A DNA stretch of 46,038 nucleotides from the NCBI GenBank assembly GCA_965613025.1, contig CBFDUE010000011.1, forward strand, positions 1 to 46,038, in the 5' to 3' direction. Positions within the stretch are counted from its first letter, which is position 1. Each line of letters opens with the position of its first letter. The position numbers and the translations under genes are program-made. This document shows positions 10,036 to 18,196 of this stretch, piece after piece. This DNA is from CAYTXJ01 sp965613025 (GTDB taxonomy: Bacteria > Desulfobacterota > DSM-4660 > Desulfatiglandales > JALVMZ01). Under the pieces are notes generated by a model. That model was given only the letters and a program-made list of their open reading frames with translations, was not told where the DNA came from and made no database searches.

Positions 10036-10727
10036 AGATCCCTTTTTATATCCTGAGGAATCACTAATTTCCCATGCCTGAATATTCTTCCACCGAACCT
10101 ATGCCTTCCAATACTCTGAATCTGACCATCCACATGTATCTCCCCTCCTCTCATCCACTCTCCTGTCTTTTGTCCCACATGCTCTTTAACAAATATCTTT
10201 CCATTAATCATTCCAGCACCTAACCAGTTTCCCGCACACCCCTCTACAAAAAGATAACCGCCTGAAAGCCCTGCTCCAATAAAGTCACCCACATCTCCCT
10301 GAAGTATGAGAGACTTTCCCTCAGGTAGGCGGTATCCCAAAAAATGAAATGTCCTTTGAAAATCTTCAACCCTCAATACGATCTTATCATCACTGCATCT
10401 ATTAATCAGAGCTGAGATAAATATACCAGATGGTCCAGATATTATATAAGGTATCTTCTGAGAAGAGTCCATCTCTGCACAGAATTCTTCAATATCATCC
10501 TGTCCGTAATTAAGGTTCTCAATGGATTTAAGCGCATATTCGTAGGCTCTTACCACTCTGCTCTGCTCCACAAGCCAAACCAGATCCCTGGCCTCCTGCT
10601 CCACAAGTTTAATATAGCTATCAATAAGACTCTGCATAATCTCCTGCTTCTCTTTTACTATCCTGTTTAGAGGCAACTCTTTCTTTTTAATGGGTACTGA
10701 TTTAAAATGGAAAAAAGGGTTTTTCAT
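10023..10727 (-). CDS. GXGXG beta-helix domain protein (GltB/FwdC C-terminal type)
   Basis: The protein has 234 residues. The N-terminal 75 residues are charged and probably helical. Residues 140-205 form three rungs of the glycine-rich right-handed beta-helix known from the alpha subunit of glutamate synthase and from FwdC: GDVGDFIGAGLSGGYLFVEG (144-163), CAGNWLGAGMINGKIFVKEH (164-183) and VGQKTGEWMRGGEIHVDG (184-201). In known proteins this domain is structural and carries no active site. The gene shares one base with the upstream ATPase stop (TGATG) and overlaps the VWA gene by 13 bp, so the three products are made together. I infer a scaffold or substrate-binding role in the ATPase/VWA system. 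No enzymatic residues are recognisable. Confidence 0.72.
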   Translation of the reverse strand: MKNPFFHFKSVPIKKKELPLNRIVKEKQEIMQSLIDSYIKLVEQEARDLVWLVEQSRVVRAYEYALKSIENLNYGQDDIEEFCAEMDSSQKIPYIISGPSGIFISALINRCSDDKIVLRVEDFQRTFHFLGYRLPEGKSLILQGDVGDFIGAGLSGGYLFVEGCAGNWLGAGMINGKIFVKEHVGQKTGEWMRGGEIHVDGQIQSIGRHRFGGRIFRHGKLVIPQDIKRDLWGR

Positions 10728-12076
10728 CAGATTCTTACCTCCTTACCCAGATCCCTTTTGATCTCCCAATACAGTGGATGATCGCCCTCAATAAGATCTA
10801 TCTCCTCTCCTTCCATTACCTTGTATGCCACAGCCAGGGCATTCTTTATCTGCTGTGCCTGCTCCATATACCTTCTATGTATATCTTTTAAGGCCTCTTT
10901 GGCCATATGTATAGGAAGTGGATCATCCCTTGCGTCATTTTCTCTTTGGGCTGAGATATCATCCCTCCACTGGATACGATGTGCAAGGGCATAGGGCGTT
11001 ATTACCATTAGGTGTTCGAGATCCACATTTTCATCTCCCAAAAGCCATGCAAATGCCCGTGCATAATTCCCCACACTTATGGGAAGCCGATTTGAGATAC
11101 AGTTCTTTATGGAACTGCACATATAGCCAGTGAAATGGCATCCTTCGTGGCAATTTTCATGGGATCTCTTCTGTCCATATCTATAACAGAAGGAAAGTTC
11201 TGTTATAAGCATTCTTAAAAATGCATTGGCATCAAGATCAAATTCAATCTTTCCTTTTTCTCTTCTTATCTTGCTCCTTTCCTCTGAAGATAGGCTAATT
11301 ATCCCATAACGATCCTTTAGGATCTTTCCAAACTGATCGCACAGATCTTCACTCCTCTTTACCATCTCAGAATAAGAGATTCTGCTCCGCAACAGGTCAA
11401 AGAACCTGTTTTCAATCTCTCTGTCTCTCAGGGTCATGCCATCGGTCTCTTCTGACCCTATAAGATAGGCCAGATTAGGCCCTGGATGACGAGATTCCAC
11501 CATAACATCAAATCTATCCACCATAGGAGCGATGATTGTATTTGTGCCTTTGTCCTGATAATTTGCTGTTGCAAATAGGCAATATTCATCATTAATAATA
11601 GTGTCATTCAGATATTCCCAGTTTCCTCTGTCCACTCCATCTAAGATCATACTCTGTTTTGTCTCGGGAAGCCTATTTATCTCATCCACAATCTTTACAG
11701 GAAGCAGTGTAAAATAGCTCCAGACCACCACCTCTTCACCCTGATTCAGTTTTCCAAGATCTGGCCTTCCGATGATCTTCTCTTCTGTCTGCTCAGGATG
11801 TCCAGCCACTTCACTTGCCCAGATAAGACCTAATGGGAACCTATAGATTAGCGAGCAGACATATTCGGCTGAAGTGGTCTTTCCAAGTCCGGGTTCTCCA
11901 ATTATCAGCTCTTTTCCTTGGGATAATGCTGTAAGCAGACTCAAGAGCAGGGCAGAGTTAAATTTTTTACCTTTTATCTCTATATCAGGCCTATTTAGAT
12001 AGAGATTATCTTGAATATAGTCGTATATTGCCCATACCTTTTCCCTCAATCTATTATTATCACTCTGTTCATCCAT
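10727..12076 (-). CDS. MoxR-type AAA+ ATPase with a four-cysteine cluster
   Basis: The protein has 449 residues from the chosen ATG at 12076, which has AGAGGGG eight bases upstream. A TTG at 12106 would add ten residues but has no comparable site. Walker A EPGLGKTT lies near residues 61-68, Walker B VKIVDEIN near 127-134, and sensor-1 region CLFATANYQD near 166-175, as in MoxR/AAA_5 ATPases. An unusual cluster, C-x3-C-x6-C-x5-C (C309, C313, C320, C326), sits in the C-terminal part and could bind zinc or an Fe-S cluster. The gene begins a three-gene unit with a GXGXG protein and a VWA protein. It probably remodels or activates a metal-dependent target. The target is not evident. Confidence 0.82.
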   Translation of the reverse strand: MDEQSDNNRLREKVWAIYDYIQDNLYLNRPDIEIKGKKFNSALLLSLLTALSQGKELIIGEPGLGKTTSAEYVCSLIYRFPLGLIWASEVAGHPEQTEEKIIGRPDLGKLNQGEEVVVWSYFTLLPVKIVDEINRLPETKQSMILDGVDRGNWEYLNDTIINDEYCLFATANYQDKGTNTIIAPMVDRFDVMVESRHPGPNLAYLIGSEETDGMTLRDREIENRFFDLLRSRISYSEMVKRSEDLCDQFGKILKDRYGIISLSSEERSKIRREKGKIEFDLDANAFLRMLITELSFCYRYGQKRSHENCHEGCHFTGYMCSSIKNCISNRLPISVGNYARAFAWLLGDENVDLEHLMVITPYALAHRIQWRDDISAQRENDARDDPLPIHMAKEALKDIHRRYMEQAQQIKNALAVAYKVMEGEEIDLIEGDHPLYWEIKRDLGKEVRI

Positions 12077-12202
12077 AGAAAATACCCCTCTTTCTTGATT
12101 AGGCAAAGGACATAAAAAGAATTATATCAAAATATGTAAAGGGAGGCCACAAACATCCTACAAATTTCCATCCTAAATTCTGATCCAGTTGGAACAATAA
12201 CT

Positions 12203-12231
12203 AAGATAGGGGAATGTTCATGATATGTCAA
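12203..12231 (-). promoter_or_regulatory. Candidate sigma70-like promoter for the ATPase/GXGXG/VWA unit
   Basis: On the minus strand TTGACA (12231-12226) and TATCTT (12208-12203) are separated by 17 bp, in the 164-bp gap between the RNR stop and the ATPase start. A second perfect TATAAT lies at 12126-12121 but has only a poor -35. The unit may thus be transcribed separately from the RNR gene upstream of it. Confidence 0.45.
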
Positions 12232-12240
12232 TTAAAAAAG

Positions 12241-15200
12241 CTATCCACACTTGGTAAATCCACACATATGACATGTGGCGCATCCCTCTTCAAAGGATAG
12301 CTTCCCTCCACACTCTGGACATATATCCCCACTTAAAGAATTTTCAAACCTTTTACGCCTATTTCCATTCCTTTCACTGTCTTTTAAATATCTCTCCTCT
12401 AAGATCTTTGCTATGGCATCGGGGATTGAAAGAATGAGCTTTCCATTTGAAAATACAGGATGTTCACCACATATCCCCTTTAATTGGTCCACAATCTCTT
12501 CTACCTCTACTCCTGCCCTGAGTGCCAACGATACAAGTCGTCCAATGGCCTCTGTCTTGGCAGTGGTGGATTTTCCGCTCTTTCCTATGGTTGCAAATAC
12601 CTCAAAAGGTTTGCCTTCATATTCAGTAACCGTTACATAGAGGTTACCATAGCCAGTAGCAATCTTTGTGGTAAAGCCCTCAAGTGTCTGGGGCCTTTCC
12701 CTTACCCTCTTTTTCTCCAATGGCCTTTTTTCCCTTGAACTTATATTTAAGACCTGTCTATCCTTACTTCCATCCCTATATATGGTTATCCCTTTACATC
12801 CCAACTCATAAGCCAAATCATATACCTTTTTGACATCTTCTAAGGTGGCATCCTTTGGCATATTTACGGTCTTGGATACGGCATTATCAGTATGTTTTTG
12901 AAATGCAGCCTGCATCTTGACATGCCATACAGGGTCAATATCATGAGATACCACAAAAACTCTTCTGATATCTTCCGGAATCTCTTTAAAATCCTGAATG
13001 CTTCCCTTTTCAGATATCCTTTCAAAAAGCTCTTTACTCCAAAATCCTCTCTCTTTTGCGACCCGCTCAAAGTGGGGATTTACTTCAATTAGTCTTTCAC
13101 CATCTAAGACATTTCTAACAAAGCTAAGGGCAAACAATGGCTCAATTCCACTTGAACAACCCGCAATAATACTTAAAGTGCCTGTGGGAGCGATAGTGGT
13201 CCTGGCGGCATTTCGCATGGGAAGACCGCTGTCTCTATAGATACTCCTTTCATAATTTGGAAAGTTACCCCTTTCCTTTGCAAGCTCAATGGATGCCTCT
13301 TTGGCCTGTTCCTGAATAAATCTCATTACCTTTTCTGCTACCTCTATGGCCTCATCGGAGTCATATGCAATATTCATCTGAAAGAGAAGATCCGCAAAGC
13401 CCATAACTCCAAGCCCAATCTTACGATTACCCTTTGCCATCTCTTCAATCTGAGGAAGTGGAAACCTGGATACATCTATGGCATTGTCCAAAAACCGAAC
13501 TGCATAATGCACAGTCTTCTTTAAGGAGGGAAAATCTATCTTTCCATCTTTAAAAAACAGAGAGAGATTTATAGAACCCAAGATACATGCCTCATAAGGA
13601 AGCAGGGGCTGTTCACCACAGTTGTGAACATAGAATCCATTTGCATCAAATGCATTGATTCCTGGAATCCGACAGTCATAGACATCCTCCTGGCCACAGG
13701 GATCAATACTTTCAATTTCTGCCACAAACCTCTCTCTATTAAGCCTTCGTTTATAACTACTTAAGATCTCTTTAAGTCTCTCATCTTTTTTAATGTCACT
13801 AAAGCCTATTCGTTCAGAGAAATAACTCAGATTTTCACCTGAAATTACCAGCTCATGTTGTGGTTTTATCTTATACAGTTTTTTGCCTCCCTTTCCATTG
13901 GGCATAAGCTTCATTGATTCATCCCTGCGATTTTTATAGATCCTGGAAAAGATACCGAGCCTCAAAAGCATCCTTTGAACTGAGGTAAGAATGGAGATAT
14001 TACTTTGAGAAAGTCTTATACTTACCCCTTTTATTTGATTTCCTTGAACGGACCCATCAGCATCAAAGATGCCTCTTAAAAATCCCCTATGAAATTCATA
14101 TGAACTTTTTTCAATCTTATCTGTTACTGTCTTTTCACCTTGAAAGATGCCAAAGCTATTTGCCAACTCCTTTATAAATCTTGTTGATATTCTGTATTCA
14201 TCCCTTCCTTTTACCTTATACCAACCTGAAAAATCTGCTCTATGAGGGTATTTATTTAATATTGATAGCACATATTCCCTTACACTTTTAACACCTTCAT
14301 CTTCACCCCATGTAGATAGAATGGCCTTATCCTGTTTTATAATGCCATCACCCACCAACAGACCAAGGATATAACCCTCCTCAAAATTGCCAGGACCATT
14401 CCAATAGTCCACTCCTCTGTGATTATTTATTAATATCTTATCTCCTCTTTTAAGAGAGGATACAGGTTTCCAGGCCCAATCCATTTTATATCTGGATAAT
14501 CTTATAACTGTCCTTATAGGATGATTAGCAGTAGCCCTAAGAGTAAATCCTTCCTTTGTTTTAATCTTATATACCTCTTTTACCCCTGTAAAAAAGAAAC
14601 CTTCCTTAGAAGGGTGTCTTTTACCATCAATTATTGCATTAAAGCCACTTCCTATAAGATCCACCACCTTTTTAGGGCCATCAGTGGTGAATATGAAGGT
14701 ATCTTTGGTGATACATGGGTTGGTGCTCTCTATCTGTCCTAACTGTGGTGTGGGATTATCAGCATTGATCCTGTCAATAAATATTATACCAGGGTCCCCA
14801 GTCTTGTGCGCCTGTTCAATCAGCTTTTCATATACCGCTCTGGCATTTAATGTTCCTACCTTCTTATTATTTCGTGGATCTATAAGGTCATAGTCTTTTC
14901 CCTCTCTTACAGCTTCCATGAACCTGTCTGTCACTGCGACAGAAATATTAAAATTATTTAGCTCTTTTCCATCTTCCTTACAGGTTATAAATTCCATTAT
15001 ATCAGGATGATCCACTCTTAGAATTCCCATGTTCGCCCCCCTTCTGGTCCCCCCCTGTTTTACCTGTTCAGTTGCGGTATTAAATATCTTCATAAAGGAG
15101 ACAGGGCCTGATGCCACTCCACCTGTAGAACCTACCCTGGAGTCTTTTGGCCTAAGCCTTGAAAATGAAAATCCAGTGCCTCCTCCTGATTTATGCACAA

Positions 15201-15588
15201 TGGCAGCCCATTTAAGCGCATCAAATATCCCTTCCATACTGTCTTCAACCGGCAGCACAAAACATGCGGCCAATTGCCCAAGTTCCCTTCCTGCATTCAT
15301 AAGGGTAGGGGAATTGGGTAGAAACAGAAGCCTTGACATCATCTCATAGAACCTTCTCTCCCATATCTTTATCTTTTCCTCATCTCCACCATAAAGCCTC
15401 TCTGCCTCAGCGATAGTCCTTGCAACCCGTCTAAACATATCTTCAGGAGTTTCAATAACTTCTCCCTTCTCATCCTTTTTAAGATACCTCTTTTCCAATA
15501 CCTTAATTGCGTTTTCAGAAAGAGAAATGTTAGAATTTAGATCCCTACCTTTATTATCTAAAAATACTACCTTCTTTAGCCCCTCCAT
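12241..15588 (-). CDS. nrdJ: Adenosylcobalamin-dependent (class II) ribonucleotide reductase with intein
   Basis: The enzyme reduces ribonucleotides to deoxyribonucleotides using adenosylcobalamin as radical source, so it needs no oxygen. Class II hallmarks are LPNSPTLMNAG, AACFVLPVEDS, HKSGGGTGFSFSRLRP and QGGTRRGANMG. The catalytic NPCGEQPLLPYE is split by an intein. After it come NAARTTIAPTGTLS and YELGCKGITIYRDGS, then a TSCPD-like region with a GEHPVF motif. The C-terminal tail is cysteine-rich (CPECGGKL and CATCHMCGFTKC), typical of long class II enzymes that shuttle thiols or bind zinc. I chose ATG 15588 because AGGAGG lies six bases upstream. The ATG at 15615 lies upstream of that site. 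The precursor has 1115 residues, and the spliced product would have 750. It is divergent from the corrinoid-activation gene. Confidence 0.96.
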   Translation of the reverse strand: MEGLKKVVFLDNKGRDLNSNISLSENAIKVLEKRYLKKDEKGEVIETPEDMFRRVARTIAEAERLYGGDEEKIKIWERRFYEMMSRLLFLPNSPTLMNAGRELGQLAACFVLPVEDSMEGIFDALKWAAIVHKSGGGTGFSFSRLRPKDSRVGSTGGVASGPVSFMKIFNTATEQVKQGGTRRGANMGILRVDHPDIMEFITCKEDGKELNNFNISVAVTDRFMEAVREGKDYDLIDPRNNKKVGTLNARAVYEKLIEQAHKTGDPGIIFIDRINADNPTPQLGQIESTNPCITKDTFIFTTDGPKKVVDLIGSGFNAIIDGKRHPSKEGFFFTGVKEVYKIKTKEGFTLRATANHPIRTVIRLSRYKMDWAWKPVSSLKRGDKILINNHRGVDYWNGPGNFEEGYILGLLVGDGIIKQDKAILSTWGEDEGVKSVREYVLSILNKYPHRADFSGWYKVKGRDEYRISTRFIKELANSFGIFQGEKTVTDKIEKSSYEFHRGFLRGIFDADGSVQGNQIKGVSIRLSQSNISILTSVQRMLLRLGIFSRIYKNRRDESMKLMPNGKGGKKLYKIKPQHELVISGENLSYFSERIGFSDIKKDERLKEILSSYKRRLNRERFVAEIESIDPCGQEDVYDCRIPGINAFDANGFYVHNCGEQPLLPYEACILGSINLSLFFKDGKIDFPSLKKTVHYAVRFLDNAIDVSRFPLPQIEEMAKGNRKIGLGVMGFADLLFQMNIAYDSDEAIEVAEKVMRFIQEQAKEASIELAKERGNFPNYERSIYRDSGLPMRNAARTTIAPTGTLSIIAGCSSGIEPLFALSFVRNVLDGERLIEVNPHFERVAKERGFWSKELFERISEKGSIQDFKEIPEDIRRVFVVSHDIDPVWHVKMQAAFQKHTDNAVSKTVNMPKDATLEDVKKVYDLAYELGCKGITIYRDGSKDRQVLNISSREKRPLEKKRVRERPQTLEGFTTKIATGYGNLYVTVTEYEGKPFEVFATIGKSGKSTTAKTEAIGRLVSLALRAGVEVEEIVDQLKGICGEHPVFSNGKLILSIPDAIAKILEERYLKDSERNGNRRKRFENSLSGDICPECGGKLSFEEGCATCHMCGFTKCG
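13621..14715 (-). other. LAGLIDADG intein in NrdJ
   Basis: The reading frame continues through a 365-residue insertion between ESTNP and CGEQPLLPYE. It begins with Cys1 (CITKDTFIFTTDG, block A), has the block B motif ATANHP with its conserved histidine at intein residue 65, and ends FYVHN followed by Cys+1 of the extein. These are all the residues needed for standard splicing. Two LAGLIDADG motifs, GYILGLLVGDG (114-124) and FLRGIFDADG (212-221), show an apparently intact homing endonuclease. The +1 residue is the conserved catalytic thiyl-radical cysteine of the RNR, so the enzyme is inactive until splicing. The Cys codon of the intein starts at 14715 and its final Asn codon ends at 13621. 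Confidence 0.96.
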
Positions 15589-15634
15589 CCTCTGCCTCCT
15601 GAAAATATAAAACAAAATATGTTGAGTATTCTCT

Positions 15635-15663
15635 TAAATAAACTACTATATATTGTATGTCAA
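15635..15663 (-). promoter_or_regulatory. Candidate promoter for nrdJ
   Basis: A perfect TTGACA (15663-15658, minus strand) is followed after 17 bp by a weak TATTTA (15640-15635). It lies in the 179-bp, very AT-rich gap shared with the divergent corrinoid-activator gene. No NrdR-box pair and no cobalamin riboswitch core was recognised in this gap. Confidence 0.4.
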
Positions 15664-15767
15664 ATAAAAATTTCATATATTCTAATTTTACCATTAAATT
15701 TTTATTATTTTATTGATTTTAGGAATTTAATTTATTAAATTTGAAATCTTTTGAAAGGTGAAGGGTT

Positions 15768-17663
15768 ATGAAAAGGTATAAGGTTGTATTCAGGCCTTAT
15801 AATAAGGCCGTTGAGGTTGAGGAAGGCACAAAGATCCTCGAAGCTGCCTGGATGGCAGGGGTATATATAAATAATCTATGTGGTGGTGAAGGAGTATGTG
15901 GTGAGTGCAGAGTAATAATTTCAGAGGGAGATGTAGAAAGGGAAAAGGACTCCCTTTCATTTTTCTCTGAGGAAGAGCTGGCACAAGGCTATGCCCTGGC
16001 ATGCCAGACATATATAAAGGGTGATGTGATCGTAGATATTCCTGCTGAAGCCAGGCTTGAAGAGGAAAAGATTCTTCTTGAAGCTGAAGATATGGACAGT
16101 GAGCAGATTCAGAGACGGCTTAAGATTGCTCCCTTTAAACCTATTGCAAGGAAGATCTTCTTAGAGCTATCTCCTCCTACAATGGAAGATAATATTACCG
16201 ATTTTGAAAGGATAGCAAGGGGGTTGAGGAAAAAGATCGGATGGCACTCTCCAGAGATAGACCTTCTGACCCTTAGAGAGATATCAGATGTCTTAAGGGA
16301 AGAGGAATGGAAAGTTACAGTTACACTGGTTAAGGATAGAAATACCTATAGGATTCAGAGGATAGAACCATCAAATAGGGTGGATACCAATCTGGGTGTG
16401 GCAGTGGATGTGGGAACCACTACAATAGTGGCACAGCTCATAGATCTGAGGACTGGAAGAATCCTTGCAACAAGGGGAGAACATAATAGTCAGGCCCAAT
16501 TTGGAGAGGATGTTATATCCAGGATCATTTATGCATGTGATAAGGGTGGGCTTCCAACCTTACATGAGGCAGTTATAGATAATGTAAATCAACTGATTGA
16601 TGAGATGTGTCTGGAACTTAAGATACCAAAAGAAGACATTAATGCAGTTGTTGCTGCTGGAAATACCACAATGAGTCATCTATTTTTAAAGATTCCTCCC
16701 TGCTATATCAGACTTCAACCATATGTTCCGAGCATTGATGTATATCCTCAGATGAGGGCTATGGAGGTAGGGATTAAACTGAGTGAAAGATGCATCTTAG
16801 AGGTGCTTCCCTCGGTCTCTTCCTATGTGGGTGGAGATATCGTGGCAGGGGTACTTGCATGTGGAATACCAGAGTCAGATGAGATAATCGGGCTTATTGA
16901 TATAGGGACAAATGGAGAGATTGCCATAGGAAATAAAGAGTGGCTGGTATGTTGTTCTGCCTCTGCCGGGCCTGCCTTTGAAGGAGGAGGAACCACCTGT
17001 GGAATGAGGGCAACTAAAGGGGCTATAGAAAAGTTGGAGATAAGAGATGGAGATGTCCATTATGAAACCATAGGGGGCGGCAGAGCCAGGGGTATATGTG
17101 GTTCAGGTCTGATTGACTGTGTCTATGAATTGGTAAAAAATGGGATAATTCAGTCCAGCGGAAAATTTAATAAGGATATTAAGGATGCAAGGTTAAATCT
17201 GGATGCAGATATTCCATACTATATTATAGCAGATAGAGAAGAGACCGATACTGGTAAGGAGATAGTCATATCTGAAAGTGATATTGATCATCTTATAAAA
17301 TCAAAAGGTGCAATTTTTGCAGCTATTAAGAGTTTAATGGAATACATTGGATTGCAATTTGATCAGATACACAGGTTCTATGTTGCAGGTGGGTTTGGAA
17401 ACTATCTGAATATAAGGAAGGCCATCTCTATTGGGCTTTTGCCAGACATTGAAGAGGATAGGATCAGGTTTGTGGGAAATACCTCCCTTAAGGGTGCAAA
17501 GATGGCACTATGTTCAGAAGAGGGGTTTGAAAGATGTGTGGCGATAGCTAAGTCCATGACCAATATCGAGCTAAGCAACTATCAACCCTATATGGATGAA
17601 TATGTGGCCGCACTCTTCTTGCCCCATACTGATAAGAGGCTATTTCCATCGGTGGACTATTAA
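15768..17663 (+). CDS. Corrinoid-activation protein, 2Fe-2S ferredoxin plus ASKHA ATPase (RACE family)
   Basis: The protein has 631 residues. The N-terminal domain is a plant-type 2Fe-2S ferredoxin with C38, C44, C47 and C79 (NLCGGEGVCGEC, then ALACQ). The rest is the ASKHA-fold ATPase of the DUF4445/COG3894 family, with VAVDVGTTTIVAQL, GLIDIGTNGEIAIG and YVAGGFGN. Characterised members (RamA, the activators of corrinoid methyltransferases and of the corrinoid iron-sulfur protein) use ATP to drive reduction of inactive cob(II)alamin to cob(I)alamin in methyl-transfer proteins. A ribosome binding site, AAGGTGAAGGG, precedes ATG 15768. No methyltransferase is encoded nearby, so the client is unknown. 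The divergent neighbour is a cobalamin-dependent RNR, which uses a different cobalamin chemistry, so a direct link is only a possibility. Confidence 0.88.
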   Translation: MKRYKVVFRPYNKAVEVEEGTKILEAAWMAGVYINNLCGGEGVCGECRVIISEGDVEREKDSLSFFSEEELAQGYALACQTYIKGDVIVDIPAEARLEEEKILLEAEDMDSEQIQRRLKIAPFKPIARKIFLELSPPTMEDNITDFERIARGLRKKIGWHSPEIDLLTLREISDVLREEEWKVTVTLVKDRNTYRIQRIEPSNRVDTNLGVAVDVGTTTIVAQLIDLRTGRILATRGEHNSQAQFGEDVISRIIYACDKGGLPTLHEAVIDNVNQLIDEMCLELKIPKEDINAVVAAGNTTMSHLFLKIPPCYIRLQPYVPSIDVYPQMRAMEVGIKLSERCILEVLPSVSSYVGGDIVAGVLACGIPESDEIIGLIDIGTNGEIAIGNKEWLVCCSASAGPAFEGGGTTCGMRATKGAIEKLEIRDGDVHYETIGGGRARGICGSGLIDCVYELVKNGIIQSSGKFNKDIKDARLNLDADIPYYIIADREETDTGKEIVISESDIDHLIKSKGAIFAAIKSLMEYIGLQFDQIHRFYVAGGFGNYLNIRKAISIGLLPDIEEDRIRFVGNTSLKGAKMALCSEEGFERCVAIAKSMTNIELSNYQPYMDEYVAALFLPHTDKRLFPSVDY

Positions 17664-17674
17664 ATAGATTTTAC

Positions 17675-17703
17675 TTGACATAAAATTCTATTTTGAATAA
17701 AAA
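17675..17703 (+). promoter_or_regulatory. Candidate promoter for the rpsU leader
   Basis: TTGACA (17675-17680), a 17-bp spacer and TAAAAA (17698-17703) lie directly after the stop of the preceding gene. They would start a transcript with a leader of roughly 180 nt before rpsU. Confidence 0.5.
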
Positions 17704-17731
17704 CATTCCTCTTTTTTTGAAGGGAGGTGAA

Positions 17732-17809
17732 ATGAGATCTAATTTTAAAAGAGATAAAAGCAGCTTTTTATTTTATGCCTTCAAAGGGGTGCGGTATGGA
17801 ATAATTTAA
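17732..17809 (+). CDS. Possible 25-residue leader peptide upstream of rpsU
   Basis: An ATG at 17732 follows a strong Shine-Dalgarno sequence (GGGAGGTGAA, ending just before the ATG), and the frame runs 25 codons to TAA at 17807. The product is basic and aromatic-rich, starting MRSNFKRDKSSF and ending KGVRYGII. A second start at 17826 (AGAGAGG upstream) gives only Met-Lys-Lys-stop and runs into the left arm of the following hairpin. I do not recognise the peptide. The strong ribosome binding site is the main support, and in a purine-rich genome it could be chance. Confidence 0.35.
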   Translation: MRSNFKRDKSSFLFYAFKGVRYGII

Positions 17810-17830
17810 ATTAAGAGAGGTTCTTATGAA

Positions 17831-17865
17831 AAAATAGGCATCTCTTTGAAGGGGATGCCTATTTT
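17831..17865 (+). terminator. 12-bp perfect hairpin upstream of rpsU (attenuator or terminator)
   Basis: AAAATAGGCATC (17831-17842) and GATGCCTATTTT (17854-17865) are exact reverse complements around an 11-nt loop. The right arm ends in TTTT and is followed by GTTT, so the structure resembles an intrinsic terminator. It lies between the candidate rpsU promoter and the rpsU start at 17894, so it could act as an attenuator or as an S21-binding control site. Confidence 0.6.
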
Positions 17866-17893
17866 GTTTAAAAATAAAGGGGTGATATGGAAA

Positions 17894-18097
17894 ATGAAGG
17901 TTATAGTAGAGGATAATCAGATAGAGAAGGCCATAAAGGAGCTTAAGAAGAAATTGACTAAGGAGGGCTTCTACTCTGAGATAAAAGAGAGAAGATTCTA
18001 TGATAAGCCCAGTGTGCAGAGGAAGAAAAAACAGGCAAAAGCGGCAAAGAGACGCAAAAAGAAGCTAAAGAAGCTTAAGAAATATCTGGGACAATAA
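17894..18097 (+). CDS. rpsU: Small ribosomal subunit protein bS21
   Basis: bS21 is a small, very basic protein of the 30S subunit, near the anti-Shine-Dalgarno end of 16S rRNA. The 67-residue product starts MKVIVEDNQIEKAIKELKKK and contains the family signature RRFYDKPSVQRKKKQAKAAK, followed by a lysine-rich tail. I chose ATG 17894 because AAGGGGTGAT lies a few bases upstream. The longer frame opening at 17846 adds 16 residues with no family counterpart and overlaps the hairpin. The gene stands alone behind a structured leader. Confidence 0.93.
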   Translation: MKVIVEDNQIEKAIKELKKKLTKEGFYSEIKERRFYDKPSVQRKKKQAKAAKRRKKKLKKLKKYLGQ

Positions 18098-18119
18098 GTA
18101 AAAAGTCCACTATTTTTCC

Positions 18120-18147
18120 TTGACAAGACACAAGGGCAGAAGATAAA
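18120..18147 (+). promoter_or_regulatory. Candidate promoter for the Qrc-like operon
   Basis: TTGACA (18120-18125) and GATAAA (18142-18147) are spaced by 16 bp in the 99-bp gap between rpsU and the cytochrome gene. A 13-bp palindrome, CTATTTCAAATAG (18166-18178), lies downstream of the -10 and could be an operator. Confidence 0.45.
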
Positions 18148-18196
18148 AACACAGGACAAAATCCGCTATTTCAAATAGATTCAAAGGGGTTGGTAG

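Noticed and set aside
15589..15767. Possible cobalamin riboswitch or NrdR boxes in the nrdJ/RACE divergent region
   Set aside because: The gap is almost pure AT with no B12-box-like GC-rich core and no paired NrdR-type palindromes, and it is too short for a full cobalamin riboswitch plus expression platform.
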